A stretch of DNA of 64,000 bases from Roseiarcus sp963721905 (GCA_963721905.1 CAVRMF010000024.1:40383-104382), one strand, 5' to 3'; positions 45,893 through 55,491 are shown, counted from the stretch's first letter. Notes: generated by a model not told the origin, from the letters alone. Made by a program: numbers and translations.

Positions 45893-46717
45893 ATGCGCGG
45901 CGCGCGAAGACGTTCCATCGCTCCGTCCCTCAGAATCGGAAGAATTGCGCTCGCGGTCGGCGGGCTCGCGGTCCCCGCGCTTGCCGCGGACGCCTTCTCG
46001 ACCGACTGGGCGGCGGGGGCGAAGTCCGAGGCGCGCCTCGTCGCGGCCGGCAGGGATCTCGCGGGCTTCGAGGTCAGGCTCGCGCCTGGCGCGATCACCT
46101 ACTGGCGCGATCCCGGCGACGCCGGCGTGCCGCCGACGTTCGATTTCGCCGGCTCCGACAATCTCGCGAAGGCCGAGCCGGTCTTCCCCGCGCCGAAGCG
46201 GATCAGGGAATCCGACGGCGGCGAGGCGTTCGGCTACGAGCGCGACGTGGTCTTTCCTGTGAAGATCGAACCCAGCGACCCCGCAAAGCCGGTCACGCTC
46301 AAGCTGCACGCCAATTTCGCAGTGTGCGAAAAGATCTGCCTGCCGGCCGAGGCGCGGCTTATGCTGACGCTGCCAGTCGCGGGCTCGCCTCACGCAGGCA
46401 TCGTCGAGGCGGCGCTCGCCGCCGCGCCGCGCCCCATCCCGCCAAAGGCTTTCGGCGATCTCGCGAGCGATGGCGCCGACGGCTGGCGCTTCTGCGCGCC
46501 CGCCGAGGTCGGGGGGCCACGCGACCTCTTCGTCGAGCCGCCAGAGGGCTGGTGGATTTCGGTCGCCGCCCCGCCCGCCGAGGCCGGCCGCGACTGCTTC
46601 AGACTCACACTCCGCCAGGCGCCCAAGGACGCCGCCCCGCCGGTCCAATTGCGCCTTACGATGACGGGAGGAGCGGGGCCGGTCGAGACGACGGTCGAGG
46701 CGCCGGCGCTGCGATAG
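45893..46717 (+). CDS. Protein with DsbD N-terminal (DsbD-alpha-like) domain
   Basis: A 274-residue exported protein with a signal peptide (ending LAVPALA near residue 31). The mature part is the immunoglobulin-like domain seen at the N-terminus of the thiol:disulfide carrier DsbD, with the conserved LAPGAITYWRDPGDAGVPP and a cysteine pair AVCEKICLPAEA that can shuttle disulfides. The membrane and thioredoxin parts of DsbD are absent, so it must work with another carrier, as is frequent in alphaproteobacteria. Diverges from yqgE. Confidence 0.85.
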   Translation: MRGARRRSIAPSLRIGRIALAVGGLAVPALAADAFSTDWAAGAKSEARLVAAGRDLAGFEVRLAPGAITYWRDPGDAGVPPTFDFAGSDNLAKAEPVFPAPKRIRESDGGEAFGYERDVVFPVKIEPSDPAKPVTLKLHANFAVCEKICLPAEARLMLTLPVAGSPHAGIVEAALAAAPRPIPPKAFGDLASDGADGWRFCAPAEVGGPRDLFVEPPEGWWISVAAPPAEAGRDCFRLTLRQAPKDAAPPVQLRLTMTGGAGPVETTVEAPALR

Positions 46718-46744
46718 GGGCGATAGCGTCGAGACCTTCGAGGG

Positions 46745-47050
46745 TCATCCGTCGTTTGGTTTTTGCAGCGCCCGGCGCGGGCCCGCCTGTCGATGACGTT
46801 CGAGCCAATCGCGCAATGCGGCATTGACGCGAGTTTGCCATCCCTCGCCCTGTTGTCGAAACGCCGCGACAATATCGGCGTCCAGGCGGATTGTCGTCGA
46901 CACTTTCCGGGCCGACGCCCGCGGCCGCCCTCGGCGGACGGGCGTCTCGGCAAGCTTGGCGGCCCATTCCGGCGCTGACAGATCCGGGGCGTCGTCAGGG
47001 TCGACCCAGACGCCCAGACGGGGGCGGTAGAGCTTTTGTTCCGACTTCAT
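46745..47050 (-). CDS. BrnA-type antitoxin (orphan)
   Basis: A 101-residue ribbon-helix-helix protein of the BrnA family. The DDAPDLSAPEWAAKL segment and the C-terminal KVSTTIRLDADIVAAFRQ with GWQTRVNAALRDWLERH are characteristic. BrnA normally neutralises the ribonuclease BrnT, encoded just upstream in the same operon. Here only 90 bp separate its start from the proA stop and no BrnT-like frame exists there, so it is an orphan that may act as a DNA-binding regulator or respond to a distant toxin. Confidence 0.85.
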   Translation of the reverse strand: MKSEQKLYRPRLGVWVDPDDAPDLSAPEWAAKLAETPVRRGRPRASARKVSTTIRLDADIVAAFRQQGEGWQTRVNAALRDWLERHRQAGPRRALQKPNDG

Positions 47051-47140
47051 GCGCCTTCCTCATCGAGATGATCCGGCGACCGCCGTCTCTTATCGGGAGC
47101 AGAGACGGCAAATTGGGGATATCACCGGCGAGCCGAAACG

Positions 47141-48433
47141 TTACGCCCGCGTCTGGCCGTCGCCGTGAACGCGATATTTGAACGTGCAGAGCTGCTCGAC
47201 CCCGACCGGCCCGCGCGCGTGCATGCGGCCGGTCGCGATGCCGATTTCGGCGCCGAAGCCGAACTCGCCGCCGTCGGCAAACTGGGTCGAGGCGTTGTGC
47301 AGGACGATCGCCGAGTCGACTTCCTTGAGGAAGGCCTCGGCCGCCGCCTTGTCCTCGGTGACGATGCAGTCGGTGTGGTGCGAGCCAAAAGTCTCGATAT
47401 GGTCAATCGCAGCCTCCAGGCTGTCGACGACCCGGACCGCGATGATGGCGTCGAGATATTCTGTCCGCCAGTCCTCTTCGGTCGCCGCGGTCACGCGAGG
47501 ATCGGCGTCCCGGGCGGCCGCATCGCCGCGCACCGCGCAGCCGGCCTCGATCAGCGCCTCGATCAGCGGCCGCAGCATGGACGGCGCGGCGGAGCGGTGG
47601 ACGAGCAGCGTCTCGGCGGCGCCGCAGACGCCGGTGCGGCGCATCTTGGCGTTGACCACGATCTTCATCGCCTTGTCGAGGTCGGCCGCGCGGTCGACAT
47701 AGACATGCACGATCCCCTCGAGATGGGCGAACACGGGAACGCGCGCCTCGCGCTGCACCCGCTCGATGAGGCTCCTGCCGCCGCGCGGCACGATGACGTC
47801 GAGCGTCCCGCCGAGGCCCTCCAGCATCTCGCCGACCGCCGCGCGCGAGGCGAACGGCGCGCGCGATATCGCCGCCTCGGGCAGGCCCGTCTCCTTTAGG
47901 CCGGCGACGAGGCAGTCGTGGATCGCCGCCGACGAATGGAAACTGTCCGATCCGCCGCGCAGCACGACCGCGTTGCCGCTCTTGAGGCAGAGCGCACCGG
48001 CGTCCGCCGTGACATTGGGCCGACTCTCGTAAATGACCCCGATGACACCCAGGGGCGTCGCCACCCGTTCGATCCGAAGGCCGTTGGGGCGCTCGAAGGT
48101 CGCCAGCACCCGGCCGACCGGATCGGGTAACGCCGCAACGTCCCCAAGACCTTGCGCCATCGCTTCGATGCGGGCGGGAGTGAGCGTCAGCCGGTCGAGG
48201 AAAGCTGGGCCAAGGCCCTTCGCTTTGGCCTCGGCGAGATCGAGAGCGTTGGCGGCAAGAATGTCCGCCGACCGTTTGCGCAGAGCCCGCGCCGCGGCCG
48301 CAAGCGCCTGGTTTTTCTGTTGGGCCGACGCATTGGCCAGCACGCGCGCCGCTGCCCGCGCTTCGGCGCCGATCGCACGCATCGCGGCGCGGACGTGGGT
48401 TTCGAACTCGCGAATCTGAACGGCGGCGGACAT
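47141..48433 (-). CDS. proA: Glutamate-5-semialdehyde dehydrogenase
   Basis: The second enzyme of proline synthesis, reducing gamma-glutamyl phosphate with NADPH. The 430 residues carry family motifs: PLGVIGVIYESRPNVTADA, LRGGSDSFHSS, VIVPRGGRSLI, the catalytic cysteine in RRTGVCGAAETLLV, and FGSHHTDCIVTED. Length is normal. proB is not in the window; the downstream orphan brnA is 90 bp away and upstream is mog. Confidence 0.97.
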   Translation of the reverse strand: MSAAVQIREFETHVRAAMRAIGAEARAAARVLANASAQQKNQALAAAARALRKRSADILAANALDLAEAKAKGLGPAFLDRLTLTPARIEAMAQGLGDVAALPDPVGRVLATFERPNGLRIERVATPLGVIGVIYESRPNVTADAGALCLKSGNAVVLRGGSDSFHSSAAIHDCLVAGLKETGLPEAAISRAPFASRAAVGEMLEGLGGTLDVIVPRGGRSLIERVQREARVPVFAHLEGIVHVYVDRAADLDKAMKIVVNAKMRRTGVCGAAETLLVHRSAAPSMLRPLIEALIEAGCAVRGDAAARDADPRVTAATEEDWRTEYLDAIIAVRVVDSLEAAIDHIETFGSHHTDCIVTEDKAAAEAFLKEVDSAIVLHNASTQFADGGEFGFGAEIGIATGRMHARGPVGVEQLCTFKYRVHGDGQTRA

Positions 48434-48518
48434 GGACCTTTCCTAGAAACGGCTTGAGAATTACCGGATCGCCCGCGCAAGCGCCATTCTTTTCCTCGAC
48501 GCCGGCCAGATCGTCGCC

Positions 48519-49049
48519 TCACGCTTTCGGGCGGAAGGCCCTGCAGAATTGCGGGTTCGTCTCCAGCCGGTCGCCGCCGATCAGATCGATGCAGTAGGGC
48601 ACCGCCGCGAAAACCGCGTCGAGACAGGTGCGGATCGCCGCGGGCTTGCCCGGCAAGTTGATAATGAGGCTCGCGCCGCGCGTGCCCGCGACCTGGCGCG
48701 ACAGGATCGCCGTCGGGACCTCGAGCAGGCTTTTCGTTCGCATGAGCTCGCCGAAGCCCGGCAACAACCGATCGCAGACGGCCTCGGTCGCTTCGGGCGT
48801 CACGTCGCGTGGGGCTGGCCCGGTGCCACCGGTGGTGAGGATCAGCGAGCAGCGCTCAAGGTCCGCAAGCGCGATCAGCGCCCCCTCGATCGCCGCCCGC
48901 TCGTCGGGCACGAGCCGGCGCACCGGGAGCCACGGCGAGGACAGGAGATCCTTTAGCGCGGCTTCGATGCCCGGGCCGCCCTTGTCCTCATAGACGCCTT
49001 GTGAGGCCCGGTCAGAAATGGTGACGACGCCAATGGGAATGTCCGACAA
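48519..49049 (-). CDS. mog: Molybdopterin adenylyltransferase
   Basis: 176 residues of the MogA/MoaB family, which adenylates molybdopterin before molybdenum insertion. The motif TTGGTGPAPRDVTPEAT and the later INLPGKPAAIRTCLDAV are diagnostic. Translation must begin at a TTG (49049): a stop codon lies six bases upstream in the same frame and no ATG or GTG follows early enough; GAGAGTGAG serves as ribosome binding site. Long C-terminus compared with MoaB supports Mog. Confidence 0.93.
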   Translation of the reverse strand: MSDIPIGVVTISDRASQGVYEDKGGPGIEAALKDLLSSPWLPVRRLVPDERAAIEGALIALADLERCSLILTTGGTGPAPRDVTPEATEAVCDRLLPGFGELMRTKSLLEVPTAILSRQVAGTRGASLIINLPGKPAAIRTCLDAVFAAVPYCIDLIGGDRLETNPQFCRAFRPKA

Positions 49050-49223
49050 AGCTCACTCTCAAGGCTTCAGCGCGAAACGCTGCAACGTGCGTGTCGCTTC
49101 TTCTTCTGATAGCGCGTTTCGATCCGCATCAAAATGGACCGGCCCGGTCTGCCCCGCGTCGCCAGTCGCCCTGATCATGCGCGGGGCCTATAATTTGAGC
49201 CGGAGTACGGAGCAGGACATCCA

Positions 49224-49745
49224 GTGTTTGTGCGCAGGCTTGCTTTGGCGATCGCGCTGATCGCAGGTCTCCTGGGTTCGCAAGGCCCCGAATTCGCGCA
49301 GCAATATCGGCAGCGGATCGGAGGAGCGCTCGACGAACTCAAACGCATCGTGGCGGACTTCGATCGGGAAGCGGCAGGCGAGCAGCTCACGCCGGATCAG
49401 GCGATCAACAGACTTGAACGGAACAGCGACCCCGTGGCCAGCGAACGCGGCCGGGACATCGCGCAAACGATCGCCCGCGCCGACCGGCTCCAGGAACAAC
49501 TCGACGCCATGCAGTCCTCAAGTCCGCTGAACCGTCTTTACGTGATGGCGAAAGACTTCGACCCCGAGATCGCGCAGCGCACGCTCGACAACTACGAACC
49601 CGCCGCCCCCTTGTCCCTCGAAGCCCTGACGGCGGCGGGCCTCGCGGCGATCTGGGGCTGGGCGGCGACGCATCTTTTCGCTTGGCCAATTCGGCGGCTT
49701 CGCGGCGGCGGCGCTCAGTCAGCGGGCAAAGCGGCAAGCCGATAG
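49224..49745 (+). CDS. DUF2937 family membrane protein
   Basis: A 173-residue protein with an N-terminal membrane segment (about 4-20) and another near 135-155. Between them lies a helical, charged region (QQYRQRIGGALDELKRIV, then EQLTPDQAINRLERN) likely to form a periplasmic coiled coil. This matches DUF2937, a family of unknown function in alphaproteobacteria. The start is a GTG. Convergent with the small exosortase accessory gene, 25 bp apart. Confidence 0.85.
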   Translation: MFVRRLALAIALIAGLLGSQGPEFAQQYRQRIGGALDELKRIVADFDREAAGEQLTPDQAINRLERNSDPVASERGRDIAQTIARADRLQEQLDAMQSSSPLNRLYVMAKDFDPEIAQRTLDNYEPAAPLSLEALTAAGLAAIWGWAATHLFAWPIRRLRGGGAQSAGKAASR

Positions 49746-49770
49746 CCGCGCGCACGGGCGCAAGCTGGGC

Positions 49771-49992
49771 TCAGTGGCGTACGATAATATACGTGTAGCC
49801 GATGCCCGCGGCGATCAGTATCACTGCCGGCACATCCATTCCGCGATTGCCCAGCTGGTTGGCGATGGCGAAAGCGGCCGCCGGCAGCATGAAATGCGCC
49901 AACACTTTCATCCCGCCCTCGGTGAACATGAAGTATGTAAGGACGACGCACGCAAAACACGTGACCGTCACGATGTCATATACAGTCGCCAT
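49771..49992 (-). CDS. Small membrane protein, XrtV sorting system accessory protein
   Basis: 73 residues with two or three membrane helices (about 6-24, 33-48, 54-70). The start MATVYDIVTVTCFACVVL and the core HFMLPAAAFAIANQLGN match the short accessory protein found beside XrtV exosortases. Its biochemical role is not known. Adjacent to the exosortase gene on the same strand, 87 bp downstream. Confidence 0.75.
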   Translation of the reverse strand: MATVYDIVTVTCFACVVLTYFMFTEGGMKVLAHFMLPAAAFAIANQLGNRGMDVPAVILIAAGIGYTYIIVRH

Positions 49993-50079
49993 CCCGCCCC
50001 GCCCATTGCGCCTCGTCGCCCTCCCAGCCGCGCGCAGGGCGCGGAACTTCGTCGTTGACTATCTGCGGTCGCCGGCCAA

Positions 50080-51015
50080 TCACGCCGGCCTCGGCGCCCC
50101 TCCTGAGCGCAACGCCTTTCCCGTGAGGTAGCCGATCGAAAGGATCAGGCCGTCGAGGAGGAAAAAGAGCCCCAGCGCGAAGACGAACAGCGCAATCCCG
50201 GTAAGATCGTGAAACAGGCCTTCGACCCTGTCGACGCCCATGTAATAGGAGGCCAGCGTAAGCGCCAGAACGCGGAAGAAATTGGCCAGGATCGTTATTG
50301 GAATGATCGAGGCGATCAGGATCAGCCTTCGAATCCAGTTCTTGTCGACAAACTCATGGATATAGAAGATGCCGATCGCGGACAGGGCGAAAATCGAATT
50401 CATTCCCGAGCAGGCGTCCTTCACCATCAATTCGTAGGGCCCGATCATGATCATGACGCCGTTCTGCGCGATCGGATAGTCCAGAGCGTAGAGAAAGTTG
50501 GTAACCAGATCGGATATCCATGCCTTCAGCGGAACGGTAAAGGCGTCCATCAGCCATCCGGGAGGAGGGACAGAGAAAATCAGGAACGCCAGGGGGAAGG
50601 CAAAGATTCGCGCCAGCGGCCAGCCGCCGATCAGCAATAGACATCCAAGCAGCACCGGAGTCTGCGTCGCGACCTCAATCATCAGGATGTTTTGCGAGCG
50701 GGTGACCGCCATGAGCGCCAGGGAGCCCAGCAGGATGATCCAACCCGCGACCGGCGCCGGCTTGAACGACACGGAAACGAGCTTCCCACGCTGCCGCCAA
50801 GCGAGCCACGCGGCCGCGAGCATAATGAGGGGGCCGTGACCTTCCTGTTCGGTCTGCCACGCACCTTTCGCTAGGGTTACGTAGGTCGGGAGGTACGCGA
50901 TCAAGAACGCCGCCGCCATCGCGCCGAGATAGAAGAGGCTGACGCGGCGATGCTCGGAGCGCGCAGACAAAGCCACGCTCGCCATTGGGCTCGACTTCAA
51001 GGAATTGACTGACAT
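50080..51015 (-). CDS. Exosortase (XrtV type)
   Basis: A 311-residue membrane transpeptidase with about eight helices. The catalytic triad of the exosortase family can be read: C202 in VKDACSGMNS, R248 in NFFRVLAL and H269 in FHDLTGIALF. Exosortases cut PEP-CTERM-like tails and work together with exopolysaccharide synthesis. The small accessory protein next to it supports the XrtV class. No obvious target protein with a PEP-CTERM-like tail is encoded in the window; an upstream sugar transferase links it to polysaccharide production. Confidence 0.9.
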   Translation of the reverse strand: MSVNSLKSSPMASVALSARSEHRRVSLFYLGAMAAAFLIAYLPTYVTLAKGAWQTEQEGHGPLIMLAAAWLAWRQRGKLVSVSFKPAPVAGWIILLGSLALMAVTRSQNILMIEVATQTPVLLGCLLLIGGWPLARIFAFPLAFLIFSVPPPGWLMDAFTVPLKAWISDLVTNFLYALDYPIAQNGVMIMIGPYELMVKDACSGMNSIFALSAIGIFYIHEFVDKNWIRRLILIASIIPITILANFFRVLALTLASYYMGVDRVEGLFHDLTGIALFVFALGLFFLLDGLILSIGYLTGKALRSGGAPRPA

Positions 51016-51082
51016 CCCGCGTCCTGTCTCCCAAGAAACCCGACGATTTGCAAACGTCTGCTATCGTCTTCGCTTTGCCCGC

Positions 51083-52547
51083 TCAATATGCGTTCCGCCC
51101 GGAAAAGACGACAAAGATCGTCCTCACCATAATGGAGAAGTCGAGCCAAATGCTCCAATTGTTGATGTACCATAGATCGAGTTCAACCCGCTTTTGCATC
51201 TTCTCGAGAAGTCTCCGTCTCCCCTCGCGATCCATTGACTTGCGCCCAACCGGTCATTCCGGATTTGACGTGGTGTCGAAAAGCGTATTTCTCGATGGCG
51301 GACATGAAGTATCGGTCATGAGATGACGCGTGCGGGCGTGGTCCGACAATCGACATATCGCCAAAAAAAACATTCAGCAATTGGGGGAGTTCGTCGATGC
51401 TGTACCTCCGAATCCAATAACCAACTCGCGTTACCCGCGCGTCCCGCTTCTCGGCCTGGCGGACGACCTCGCCATTTTCCAAGACCCTCATCGATCGAAA
51501 TTTGTAGCAGCCGAACGGGCGTCCGTTGAACCCATGCCGAGTCTGCCTGAAAAAGACAGGTCCCTGGGAATCCACCTTGATCGCTATCGCCACCGCGAGC
51601 ATCAGCGGCGAAAGGAGCGCCAACGCCGCGAGAGACACCACAATGTCGACAACTCTTTTCACCACTTGTTCTGTCGGCGAGAGGGCGGCGCGCTGCAATT
51701 CGATCGCAACCGTCTCGCCGATATCGTTGTGGGCCCGTTGAAACAGCTGCGAGAGCGTCCCCAACGGCACAAATGTGACCGGCAACGGAAGCACGCGCAG
51801 ACGTTTTGCGATCGACCGAAGCTGGGACATACGCTCTGGGTCGACGAAAAGAACGATCTCCTCGATTTCGGAGGTCCGACACATTGAGATGGCGTTGTCG
51901 ATGACTTCGTCAACGAACGGTTCGTTAGACGGAATATGAAAATGGGCGACAATATGATAGCCGTGGCGAGTTAGGTTTTCGACGAAACGCTGCGGTATCA
52001 CGTCTTCGCAGGTCAGGCTGACGACCGTGCGTCCACGCAATGCGCCGCTTTCGAGGGCGCCTGGCAGCGTAGCCCACCAGAACACTCGGTGCGCGAGCAA
52101 TGTTGCGGCGCCAAGAGCCCAGAACAGCAGGATGTCGCCCCGAGACAGGTCATGACTCACTCCCCAGGTGAACACCCCGGAGGCCAGGATAAGGAACGCG
52201 CCGGACCAGGCGCTCAAGACGCTGCGCGCTTGGTCGTCCATGAGGATCAGGCGGTTTGGGCTATAAAGCTTTTGGACACGCATAGCCGCGACAAAAAGGA
52301 CCGCTACAAACGTCGCCGCAGCCATGGTGTGGGTAAACTCGCCTTCAAGATCGTAGGGGAGCGAGTGATAAAGAATTTCGGCCCCAATCGCGCTGGCGAA
52401 AATCAAGGCGACGTCGATCGCCAAGGCTGTCGCAGGGATCGCACGATAGGCAATAGGGAGACGCCACGCTAGCGAACGGCCGCGCGACCACCCCCCTCCG
52501 GCGACCGAAGGCGCAGATTCAGGCGCGGCTTGACTGTCGGTCCTCAT
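51083..52547 (-). pseudogene. Polyprenyl-phosphate sugar phosphotransferase (WcaJ/ExoY type), frameshifted near the 3' end
   Basis: This initiates exopolysaccharide synthesis by moving a sugar phosphate to a lipid carrier. Four N-terminal membrane helices, a CoA-binding-like middle domain, and the catalytic bacterial sugar transferase domain (VVDIVVSLAALALLSP, YKFRSMRV, RYSIDELPQLLNVFFGDMS, VGPRPHA, GMTGWAQVNG) are visible. The frame then ends early after RGETETSREDAKAG. Deleting one A at 51209-51210 restores ETLEKMQKRVELDLWYINN and on to FSGRNAY, giving 487 residues. The lost tail is conserved in the family, so activity would be doubtful unless this is a sequencing error. It lies upstream of the exosortase gene. 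Confidence 0.88.
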
Positions 52548-52899
52548 CCGTAACGCTCGCGTTCAGTCGGGATGCACCAGGGGTCGGCTAGTTCGGTACG
52601 GCTTGTTCAAGAATGAAGCTTCGGACTGTGTTCATGGCATCCCCTTAAAGCCTGCGGAACCCTGACCACCACTGTATGCGAAATTCGCTTCAAAAAAAAG
52701 TCACGTGTTTTGGGCTTTTCCAGCACGTCGAATCCTTAATCGATTGGGATGACTTTGCGGACATTGTCAAACTTGTCCGATTGCGCAATCCTTATGCGGC
52801 GCGCCAAAAAGATGGGCCTGCGGCGGATACCCCCGCAGACGCCCAACATCGCGTCACTGGGAACGAGCAAAACGAGCGACGCGGCAACCAGCGGGGCAA
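52548..52899. other. Intergenic region, nothing recognised
   Basis: About 350 bp, AT-richer than average, with an A-run near 52693. It should hold the promoter of the sugar transferase gene. A 75-codon frame at 52676-52903 lacks a ribosome binding site and plausible protein features and is not called. Confidence 0.35.
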
Positions 52900-53196
52900 A
52901 TGATGATCAGTTTAAGCGTGTTTTTCATGCGACTAATCGGCGGACTCATTGTACTATTTGTAGTCTGGTTCGTATTTGACAAAATTAATGACCGTAACAC
53001 GGAAATAATTGTAGCGACGATCGGCTTATTGTACTCATTTATATTCATAATCTCGCGTCGACTACAATATTTTGGACTAACGATATTTTCATTCTTCGGA
53101 CGAAGTAGCTCCTACATTCGGCATCTGCCATACGATCAGAATTCTCCGCGACGAAGTTGGAATCCATCCCTCCCCAGGCAGGCATCTATACCTTAA
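52900..53196 (+). CDS. Small membrane protein of unknown function
   Basis: 98 residues with two strong membrane segments (about 8-26 and 36-50, FMRLIGGLIVLFVVWFVF and IIVATIGLLYSFIFII). The gene is very AT-rich compared with its surroundings. GCGGGG lies just before the ATG pair. Neighbouring exopolysaccharide genes suggest an envelope role, but this is guesswork. The last 25 residues are not hydrophobic and of low quality as protein sequence. Confidence 0.45.
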   Translation: MMISLSVFFMRLIGGLIVLFVVWFVFDKINDRNTEIIVATIGLLYSFIFIISRRLQYFGLTIFSFFGRSSSYIRHLPYDQNSPRRSWNPSLPRQASIP

Positions 53197-53384
53197 TGTG
53201 CTATTCGCAGCGCTTATCGAAATCCTCTGCCTGTTTCGGCTCTTCGCATCGCTGCTGGGCGGCGGGTGGGAAACGTTGTCCGCCCCCATCCATAGTCTCC
53301 TTCATTCTGCCCAACTTTAGCGGCTTGTGGAGGTCGCGTTCGGCCGACGCGGGACTTGGCGCGCCCCGAACGAAGGAGCTTGGA

Positions 53385-54071
53385 TTGACGTTTGCATTAT
53401 TGCGACTGGGGTTGGCCGCGGTGGCGGCTTGCGCGGGCTCGCTTGCGTCGGCTCAAGCTCTTTCTGGCGATGGCGATCTCAAGATGTTCGCCGTGCATAT
53501 CAATCGGACGCCTCCGCAGCCCTGGCCAGGCTATGGGGTCTATCTCGGCAACGGCTTCGTTCTCACCGCATCGCACGTTCCCGGAAATTTCGTGGAGACA
53601 AAGCCCCATGTCCTCATTGCCGGGCAGGATCTCCCGGCATCGTTGGTCAAGGAAGGGGCGTTGGAAACCGTGGACCTTACCTTGATGTCCATCGATGCGA
53701 CAAAGCTTCCCCTTCGTTTGCGAATGAGCCGAATGCCGCTTTGCGAGAGGGCGCCGTACGCGGGCGAGACGGTTGTGGTCGCTGTCCCCGAGGGGACCGC
53801 ACGATCGCGCGTTTTGCCGCCCATCGCAATTCCGCCCGATCTCCGCGGCCGATTTGACACGGCTATTGGCGATGTCGCGACGACCGGAAATTCCGGCTCG
53901 GGCGTGTTTGACGCCTGGAAGGAATGCTTGCTCGGAATTATCAGCCGCAAGATCTCCGTTGGCCGCCTAGGGACTGAAATCGGGGCGGCGCCGAAAACTC
54001 AAGACATCGCGAAATACTTTATTCCCGTCCGCGACATCAGACTGTTCATGCCTGCGGCCGTTTCATTTTAA
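53385..54071 (+). CDS. Secreted trypsin-like serine protease
   Basis: A 228-residue exported peptidase of the trypsin (S1) fold. A TTG start is supported by AAGGAG six bases upstream and gives a clean signal peptide (LLRLGLAAVAACAGSLASA). The triad reads H64 (LTASHVPG), D97 (VDLTLMSID) and S170 (TGNSGSGVF). One cysteine pair may stabilise the fold. The protein probably acts in the periplasm or outside the cell. Its target is not known; position between exopolysaccharide and efflux genes is not informative. Confidence 0.85.
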   Translation: MTFALLRLGLAAVAACAGSLASAQALSGDGDLKMFAVHINRTPPQPWPGYGVYLGNGFVLTASHVPGNFVETKPHVLIAGQDLPASLVKEGALETVDLTLMSIDATKLPLRLRMSRMPLCERAPYAGETVVVAVPEGTARSRVLPPIAIPPDLRGRFDTAIGDVATTGNSGSGVFDAWKECLLGIISRKISVGRLGTEIGAAPKTQDIAKYFIPVRDIRLFMPAAVSF

Positions 54072-54265
54072 CTCCGAAGACTTTGAGGTCGATCGTCGGG
54101 AGCAACTCTAGTCGACCCAACGCCTAACGTCGAACCGAATCTGCGGCCGGTCAAATTTGCTTGATCCTCGCACAAGCTGACGTAAACGATGGTATTACCC
54201 TTAGCGCCGCCCGTTTCCGATCCTCCAGGGCTGTGATTGTCCACGTGTTGGAAGGACTTTGTTTG

Positions 54266-55486
54266 ATGAGCTTTGGGCGTGCGGCGTGGTTGGCGGCTTT
54301 TGCGATCATCGCTGCTGCCGCCTATGGAATCTACGCTCCCGAAACGACGGATCGATTGGCGCCTGTTCTTGGGAAACTGGCCCACCAATTGCACGGCGAA
54401 ATCTGGGCGCAACAGACTTCGGCGTCCGGTCAGGAGCCGCCGAAAGCGTCGGGCCAGGCGCAGTCGGGGGTGGCGCCGATCGCGGTTTCTGTAACGCCGG
54501 TGAAACGGGCGGACTTCTCGATCATCCTCGAAAGCCTTGGGCAAGTGCAAGCGTACAATACGGTGCTGGTGCGCGCGCGCGTCGACGGACAGATCGAAAA
54601 GATCGCCTTTCAGGAAGGCCAAACGGTGAAAGAAGGCGACCTGCTCGCTCAGATCGATCCGCGGCCGTTTCAGGCCACGCTCGATCAGGCTGTCGCCAAG
54701 AAGGCGCAGGATGAGGCTAATCTCGCCAACGCCAAGCTCGACCTGACGCGTTACGCGACCCTCGCGAAGCAGGACTTCGCCACCAAGCAGCAGCTCGACA
54801 CGCAGAACTCCTTGGTCTTGCAGCTCACCGCCAGCCTTGCGGCCGACACCGCGGCGATCGACGCGGCCAAGGTCCAATTGGACTACACCACCATCCGAGC
54901 GCCGATCTCCGGCCGCGCCGGGTTTCGGCTGATCGACGAGGGCAATCTCGTGAACGCCGGCCAGCAAACCGGCATCGTCACGATCGCCCAACTGCAGCCG
55001 ATTTCCGTCATTTTCAACGAGCCGCAGGAAAATGTCGTCCGCATCAATCAGGAGCTCGCGGCAGGCACGCCCGAGGTCACCGTCATGAACGCCGACGGCG
55101 CCGAACTCGCCACGGGCCGCCTTACGATCAGCGATAATCAAATCGACCTAGCCACCGGCACCATCAGGCTGAAGGCGGAATTCGAGAACAAGGACAATTC
55201 GCTGTGGCCCGGATTGGCCGTCACGACAGGGTTGAAGCTTGGCGTCGACAAAAATGTTTTGACTGTTCCCGCTGACGCTGTGCAACATGGTCAGAGTGGA
55301 CTTTACGTCTATGCAATCGACGATCAGAACCGCGCTGCGATTCGGACCGTGAAAGTTGCGCGCCAAAACACAAACACGGCCGTCATTTCCGACGGCTTAA
55401 AAGAAGGTGAGCGCGTCGTGACGACAGGCCAGTTCCTGCTGCAACCCGGAACGCTGGTCACGATCGACACGGGACAGGGGACCTAG
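54266..55486 (+). CDS. RND efflux pump periplasmic adaptor subunit (MdtA-like)
   Basis: A 406-residue membrane-fusion protein. One N-terminal hydrophobic anchor (about 8-24) is followed by the lipoyl/hairpin region (VRARVDGQIEKIAFQEGQTVKEGDLLAQIDP in pieces), alpha-hairpin (QATLDQAVAKKAQDEANLANA), and the barrel and membrane-proximal domains ending with VTTGQFLLQPGTLVTI. It connects the RND permease, encoded five bases downstream, with an outer-membrane channel. GGAAGG lies ten bases before the ATG. Closest to MdtA, which works with MdtB/MdtC. Confidence 0.93.
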   Translation: MSFGRAAWLAAFAIIAAAAYGIYAPETTDRLAPVLGKLAHQLHGEIWAQQTSASGQEPPKASGQAQSGVAPIAVSVTPVKRADFSIILESLGQVQAYNTVLVRARVDGQIEKIAFQEGQTVKEGDLLAQIDPRPFQATLDQAVAKKAQDEANLANAKLDLTRYATLAKQDFATKQQLDTQNSLVLQLTASLAADTAAIDAAKVQLDYTTIRAPISGRAGFRLIDEGNLVNAGQQTGIVTIAQLQPISVIFNEPQENVVRINQELAAGTPEVTVMNADGAELATGRLTISDNQIDLATGTIRLKAEFENKDNSLWPGLAVTTGLKLGVDKNVLTVPADAVQHGQSGLYVYAIDDQNRAAIRTVKVARQNTNTAVISDGLKEGERVVTTGQFLLQPGTLVTIDTGQGT

Positions 55487-55491
55487 CCGAA

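Noticed and set aside
47051..47140. Search for a BrnT toxin gene upstream of brnA
   Set aside because: Only 90 bp are available and no frame is long enough.
52676..52903. 75-codon plus-strand frame
   Set aside because: No ribosome binding site and low-complexity polar tail; overlaps the better-supported start at 52900.
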